Shown one piece after another: positions 61,901 to 64,000 of a stretch of 64,000 bases of DNA. The notes under the pieces were generated by a model. It had not been told where the DNA came from, did no database searches, and was given only the letters and a program-made list of their open reading frames with translations. The position numbers and the translations under genes were made by a program. Within the stretch, counting starts at the first letter, position 1. Each line of letters starts with the position of its first letter. Source of the stretch: Antedon mediterranea (lineage: Eukaryota; Echinodermata; Crinoidea; Comatulida; Antedonidae); NCBI RefSeq assembly GCF_964355755.1, contig NC_092673.1:16001001-16065000 (forward strand). The letters are read 5' to 3'.

Positions 61901-63849
61901 TATTATACCAACACATGGTTCATCCATATTCTAAATGCTTACTGTATCTATTGCCGTCATCCTCACAACTGTTATAAACACAAAATACGATGCATAATTG
62001 ATAGTTGGTGTTTTTTTTAGTCCGCTAAATTTAGAAGATCTTTTGATAAGCTTGACAAAGGCATACTGGAAGAAGACTTGTTGCGAAAATTATGGAAAGA
62101 TAGTAAAGTTGATGACGAAAAGAATTTTGAGTTCCTTGTAGCACTGATGATTCAATTCGGTTTTATATGTGAGAGAAAGACAACCAGTAGCCAAGATGTG
62201 GCAAGTACATCTATAGTAGGTTATGTTTCTTTAATCTTTCATTTGATGCATGTAAGATTTGGAATAAAAAGTATTATTCTAATAGTTTGGATTTAAATGT
62301 TGAGACAAAGTTTGAATAAACTTTCTAGTGAAAATGGCTAAATGATAGAGTATCTTTAGTTTGTTTAAAGTAATCTAAATGGCATCGTTACGAATTAACA
62401 ATTTCAGAAATCAGTTGGAAAACGATCCTTTTTTGTACCACTGCGACTTGCTATCAAGACAAGTCAAGTGAGACAAGTACCTGATGATTCACAATCTATC
62501 AGCAGACCTATCTATTACGACTTTGAGGGATATCTGCCAGACGTATTGTTTCCATATTTAATTATTGAATTCCTTAACAAATTTCAAAAGGAAGGAGTTA
62601 ACCCAATACTCGCATGTAATTATGCAGAACTTTACCTCGACGAAAATCATCATGTGACTTTGTCTATTGACAAATTTATTACTAAGAATGATGAGCGAAA
62701 GTTCTTGTTAAAGGTAATATATAATCTCAAATGTTCAATAAATATCACTAAATTATGAAAGTTAAATATTGTTGCTTAGTCTTTCCCTGATCTGTCATGT
62801 CAGAATCTACTTTAAATGCATATAAAACTAAAACTAAATTCTGATAACAAAACATTACATCTATTTTTACTTTCTAGATGGCTATTAAAAGAACAGATTC
62901 TTTTGATGAAACGAGTAAAGAGGAGCCTTCAGCTGAAGCATGTAAATTGGTATGTATCTATACCAGTTACGTTCTCTATCTATTTGGAGGTAGTTTATGA
63001 AAATACACATAGAAAGTTTTCTCCTCAATTTTTTGTCAGGTTTGCTTGATGTCTGAAAATTTCTGCATATACTGATTTTAAAAACCAATTACATATTACT
63101 TTCCAACATTGCATTGTATAGTATAATAATGAATGTTTATGAGATGGATGGTAAGAATATTTTATGAGTTGAAAGATTGACTGCACTATTTTTAACAAAG
63201 CAGAGCCGAAAATAGAGCAGTCAATGAATAACATATTCTCTCCATTCAAAGAATACAAAACATTCATTATTTATTTTATAACACACCTATTTTTTATTAA
63301 ATTTATCCATCGTAAATCAGTGACGAATGTTAGGCCCGGGAAGCTAGGTCATTTAAAAAGGCGGTGATCCAACTTTGGACACGGAGTAGAACCGTAAACA
63401 GCGTAAACAAATTACATCCATGTTCTCTTTTATTTTTGTAATTGAATTGTAAGTAATTTTAATATGTATCTGCCTATTAAAAGATTTATTCCCAATCAAG
63501 TTTTCAGATTTACACCATAAATCTAAAAACATTGCCTGCCTCACATTACATAAAATGTCTAACTTTGTAAGCTACTGCACCATTGATGTGTTAAATTCAA
63601 TTAAATTCAAATCAACATTAAATTTATATCTTTAGGTTTTGTCAACAGTTGAGAAGTCATTCGAGCAATCTAAAGATGGTGGTAGAAGAGGGATTCCATT
63701 CAAGAGATGCATTCCTTGTCGGTGTAGTGATCAATTAGACAAAAAGCATTTTCAAATTCTTAAAGATTTCCAATGCAGGAAGTTTACGTGCACAGAAACT
63801 GGCAAGTCTGTTACGATGGATGTCACATGTTACAAGCGGCTGTTTGGAG
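37939..63849 (+). CDS. Gene 2: ankyrin-Roc-COR protein (3' end outside window)
   Basis: Exons: 37939-37946, 38337-38430, 39259-39363, 39583-39693, 39913-40023, 40243-40350, 40570-40674, 40894-40998, 47626-47710, 55020-55112, 55479-55638, 55935-56020, 56354-56418, 56719-56812 or 56861-56957, 58641-58795, 59870-59959, 60136-60315, 60479-60736, 61101-61298, 62021-62200, 62408-62713, 62878-62949, 63636-63849. About 994 residues in one frame. ATG 37939 is preceded in frame by TGA (37918). Domains: N-terminal helix (1-34), six ankyrin repeats (35-249), cap (~250-277), linker, Roc with G1 GQEGVGKT (~345-352), G3 WDHGG (~482), THKG at G4 (~570), COR (~672-994). By gene 1, a DED-like end should follow outside the window. 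A GTP-regulated scaffold with ankyrin ligand binding is inferred from family. Confidence 0.85.
38337..38430 (+). CDS. Gene 2 exon 2, N-terminal helix
   Basis: KHLVEALSRNDLKTIKQICK, an amphipathic helix pair like the N-terminal cap before ankyrin repeats. Acceptor TAACAG, donor GTATAA. Confidence 0.7.
38567..39050 (+). repeat. ~71-bp minisatellite in gene 2 intron, ~7 units
   Basis: Unit CACACTGATGATGGAGGTAT ... TTAGGCTAAAAATAATAATA, very uniform. It lies immediately before the ankyrin cassettes. Confidence 0.95.
39040..41016 (+). repeat. ~330-bp tandem exon-intron cassettes (six ankyrin exons)
   Basis: Six cassettes start near 39040, 39370, 39700, 40030, 40360 and 40690. Each has an intron part (GATTTGCTAGTGTAATAGGC...CCTTTCCAG) and one ankyrin exon of 35, 37, 37, 36, 35 and 35 codons. 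All exons are phase 0-0, so any number may be included. The introns are nearly identical, whereas the exons vary mostly in the few codons after TPLH (SYLERGYP, IYLWGRYTAP, TYLENGYTP, SYLKRGYP, IHLKYEYP). The ankyrin consensus (DGNTPLH, LIQHGAP) is clear. Confidence 0.9.
42353..45693 (+). pseudogene. Dead seventh ankyrin exon split by a foldback element
   Basis: 42353-42441 reads as an ankyrin exon (DGNPLLHDYLGNEYTPTLE) but has TAG at 42428-42430 where others have CAG (Gln). It then breaks after CATGGGACACC. The exon end AGTAGCATTGCAAAATAAG|GTAATG is found at 45675-45693, after a 3230-bp insertion flanked by ACC. It must be skipped for a full-length protein. Confidence 0.8.
42442..45671. mobile_element. 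3.2 kb foldback (long inverted repeat) element
   Basis: Starts TAGTATCCCCATTTTA and ends in its complement (TAAAATAGGGATACTA), with ACC duplicated at 42439-42441 and 45672-45674. Inverted arms reach about 1.3 kb each. The outer part of each arm is ~150-bp tandem units (four to five per arm), each with AAAATGGCGGCC-type text. The centre (43700-44440) has a 91-codon frame of unknown nature. The layout resembles sea urchin TU/foldback elements (family knowledge); identity is not proven. Confidence 0.75.
45700..47131 (+). repeat. Duplicate of intron 41000-42350 with an ankyrin exon relic
   Basis: 45718-47090 parallels 41020-42340 (GAGAGAAAAAAGTAAGC, AGTTATATATGATTTATGAT, GCAAACATTTTGCCACAAA), diverged by indels. 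At the end only a scrap of ankyrin exon is left: CACCAGCAACATTGCAAAG-AAG|GTAATG (47110-47134). An eighth cassette has been deleted. Confidence 0.7.
47626..47710 (+). CDS. Gene 2 ankyrin cap exon
   Basis: DGNTLVSVLESNGWIEEQSKTEILNFLE starts like an ankyrin repeat and ends in a helix. Phase 0-1. Acceptor AATAG, donor GTAAGT. It closes the repeat stack before the linker to Roc. Confidence 0.75.
47990..48130 (-). mobile_element. Possible LINE 3' tail, antisense
   Basis: On the minus strand: (CATCAT)n, TTTTGTTATGTGTACTG, then TTGAATAAAGAGATTGATTTG. A LINE-like tail; family unresolved. Includes a (GATGAT)n microsatellite. Confidence 0.3.
48295..49440 (+). repeat. Two ~130-bp direct repeats around an AT-rich tandem region
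   Basis: AACAATTTACGATAGGAG-AGATAAATATTGAATATAA ... TTCCACAATG-ATGAATTT occurs at 48307-48415 and 49328-49435. Between them, ~124-bp units (AATAGCCAGTAACTTTTAAT, AGATAGATATGGACTACCAG) repeat at about 48800 and 48925 plus partial copies. It may be an internally repeated transposon. Confidence 0.65.
50130..50400 (-). other. Unassigned segment, possible solo-LTR-like
   Basis: On the minus strand, GGGCCCAAGAAAGAAGACAT ... CAATAAAACTCAGC is GC-richer than its surroundings and has an AATAAA, somewhat like the R-U5 of an LTR. No TG...CA ends could be fixed. Weak. Confidence 0.2.
50700..51015 (-). promoter_or_regulatory. Three DR1-like nuclear receptor half-site pairs
   Basis: TGACCTCTGACCT (50702), TGACCTTTGACCT (50869) and TGACCTTTGACCT (50999) are direct repeats of AGGTCA spaced by one base (DR1) on the minus strand. 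They sit in an AT-rich intron repeat with ~130-165 bp spacing. Function is unknown; they may only reflect the repeat unit. Confidence 0.35.
51253..52508. mobile_element. Second PIF/Harbinger-like MITE (1256 bp)
   Basis: Ends GGCCAAATAAAAAAA(T/C)ATAC then TTGTTAAGCGTCAC at both ends (~34-bp TIR). TTA flanks both sides (51250-51252, 52509-52511), a TWA duplication as in PIF/Harbinger. Its interior is mostly a copy of the CAGGGCTCG transposon (51365-52376). Confidence 0.75.
51365..52376. mobile_element. Truncated copy of the 36426-37760 transposon
   Basis: Long collinear match (TGGACGTTTTGGCCCACTTT vs 36705; TTTGAAAACAGCTTACGGCA; end GTGAATTTCGAGCCCT). The left TIR is missing. Confidence 0.8.
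52610..53229. mobile_element. TTAA-target MITE (620 bp)
   Basis: Ends AGCCCCATTCCCTACG and, inverted, AGACCCCTTCCCTGC, flanked by TTAA (52606-52609, 53230-53233). Kolobok- or piggyBac-type target; the AG start favours Kolobok. No transposase. Confidence 0.65.
53280..54245. repeat. TTAAGGG-dense repeat with an internal ~250-bp duplication
   Basis: TTAAGGG/CCCTTAA occurs over a dozen times, clustered at both ends (53325-53400, 54035-54220). The middle holds two diverged copies of ...GGGCAGACCAACAGGGGGCC... (53705 and 53926). Probably a DNA transposon with subterminal motifs. Confidence 0.55.
54491..54526. repeat. GC-rich quasi-palindrome
   Basis: CTAGAGGGGGAGCGAGC ... GCGAGCTCACCCTCTAG forms a long imperfect hairpin in the AT-rich intron. 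Confidence 0.6.
55020..55112 (+). CDS. Gene 2 hydrophilic linker exon
   Basis: DLPSTVDEQFQTQFQKPTS..., polar linker between ankyrin stack and Roc. Phase 1-1, so skippable. Acceptor TTTTTTTAG, donor GTGAGT. Confidence 0.65.
55479..56418 (+). CDS. Gene 2 Roc G1-G2 exons
   Basis: Exons 55479-55638, 55935-56020, 56354-56418. The first holds the P-loop, LKVIGQEGVGKTCLINACLG, with the GxxxxGKT pattern and the following helix. The second (KVTDGIAVIRTVSTTW) covers the switch I/G2 region, with Thr residues that could bind Mg2+. The third is a basic helix (KMVTDKLREKKTVN). The two borders inside the Roc fold join in frame (phases 2 and 1). Confidence 0.85.
56719..56812 (+). CDS. Gene 2 acidic exon a (mutually exclusive with b)
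   Basis: IDMKPPVDDDDNNDNNDGG... Phase 0 acceptor, phase 1 donor (GATG|GTATGT). Encodes an Asp/Asn-rich loop before G3. Joining a to b would create GA-TTGA with an immediate stop. Confidence 0.75.
56861..56957 (+). CDS. Gene 2 acidic exon b (mutually exclusive with a)
   Basis: IDMKPPTDDDGIVVDDNNDD... Same borders and phases as exon a, 48 nt further on, one codon longer. The a-b intron is only 48 bp, itself likely too short or marginal for splicing. Confidence 0.75.
57264..58060. mobile_element. Element with (GTCT)n direct repeats and AGTCGCGTG ends
   Basis: Left end is AGTCGC-GTGGAA-GCGACT (hairpin); right end GCACGCGACT. A ~95-bp direct repeat (CTATAGTTCACTATGTCGGT, (GTCT)n, GGTCCGGTATCACTATGC) sits at 57282-57382 and 57953-58045. 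The middle has GC-rich CGCGCGC text like the Helitron-like family, but I cannot align it reliably. Confidence 0.55.
58641..59959 (+). CDS. Gene 2 Roc G3 exons
   Basis: Exon 58641-58795 ends with FNIWDHGGQLIYHGLHR, the G3 loop (DxxG as DHGG). Exon 59870-59959 is ALYIVVFDLS. The intron between holds a MITE. Confidence 0.85.
58913..59518. mobile_element. 606-bp MITE with 27-bp TIR
   Basis: ATTGGAGGATT(G/A)TGGGTCAC at both ends in inverse orientation, one mismatch in 27 bp. It also holds repeats of TTAGGCCTTGGCCTAGCCTC and an inverted copy (59236-59258). No clear target duplication. Confidence 0.65.
60136..60736 (+). CDS. Gene 2 Roc G4 exons
   Basis: Exons 60136-60315 (with ILIVGTHKGK) and 60479-60736. 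The corresponding gene 1 exons (407-586, 739-996) are nearly identical, introns included. Amino acid differences are few (GWTEEQQ vs GKTEKQQ). Confidence 0.85.
61101..63849 (+). CDS. Gene 2 COR exons
   Basis: 61101-61298, 62021-62200, 62408-62713, 62878-62949, 63636-63849, matching gene 1 COR. The exon at 62021 ends at a GC donor (62201). One codon is added at 61140 and one removed at 62410 relative to gene 1. The last exon ends phase 1; following exons are outside the window. The 62949-63636 intron has a ~300-bp insertion compared with gene 1. Confidence 0.85.
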
Positions 63850-64000
63850 GTAAGAGTCATTAAATTTATTTATTTTTATTAAGTACATTTTCATTAATAC
63901 ACTACTTTCTTCATGAAGGACTCTCACTCATCCCTAGAGCACAGGAAACTGAAAAACAAAAGGCTATTTCTGTTCTATAAACAATTTGTGACCTATTTCT

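Overview
The window is about 64 kb of AT-rich eukaryotic nuclear DNA. Short exons have GT-AG (twice GC-AG) borders, introns are long, and there are many minisatellites and nested transposons. The recurring AGGCCTA motif, the repeat style and a Roc-COR/death-fold gene family suggest an invertebrate deuterostome, probably an echinoderm. This is inference; no species marker was seen.

Two related genes lie head to tail on the + strand. Gene 1 (5' end outside the window, coding to 7981) encodes the distal half of a Roc GTPase domain, a COR domain and a C-terminal death-effector-domain (DED)-like module. Gene 2 starts at ATG 37939 and runs off the right edge. It encodes six intact ankyrin repeats (one exon each), then a Roc domain (P-loop GQEGVGKT, WDHGG, THKG) and COR. 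Exons and introns of 97-3980 align almost base for base with 59780-64000, so the genes are recent tandem duplicates. From the family, the product would be a kinase-less ANK-Roc-COR-DED adaptor, perhaps in innate immune or cell-death signalling.

8.2-37.9 kb is intergenic and almost wholly repeats: minisatellites (8.7, 11.1, 12.2 kb); a tRNA-derived SINE (12.6-12.9 kb); a plus-oriented Helitron-like unit (13.9-21.8 kb) broken by a CR1/Jockey-type LINE, which is itself broken by a TWA-target MITE holding a TA-target MITE; and a putative 12.2 kb TIR-bounded element (22019-34245) holding five tandem copies of the same ~1.6 kb Helitron-like unit in the other orientation. The 36.1-37.8 kb stretch is a minisatellite split by a CAGGGCTCG-ended transposon.

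Gene 2 introns are also full of elements. A 3.2 kb foldback element with YY1-like motifs sits inside a seventh, dead ankyrin exon (42442-45671). The intron at 47.7-55.0 kb carries a TTA-target MITE, a TTAA-target MITE and other repeats. The strongest biological signals are the homogenised ankyrin exon-intron array, a pair of mutually exclusive acidic exons between G2 and G3 of Roc, and the tandem Helitron-like array.
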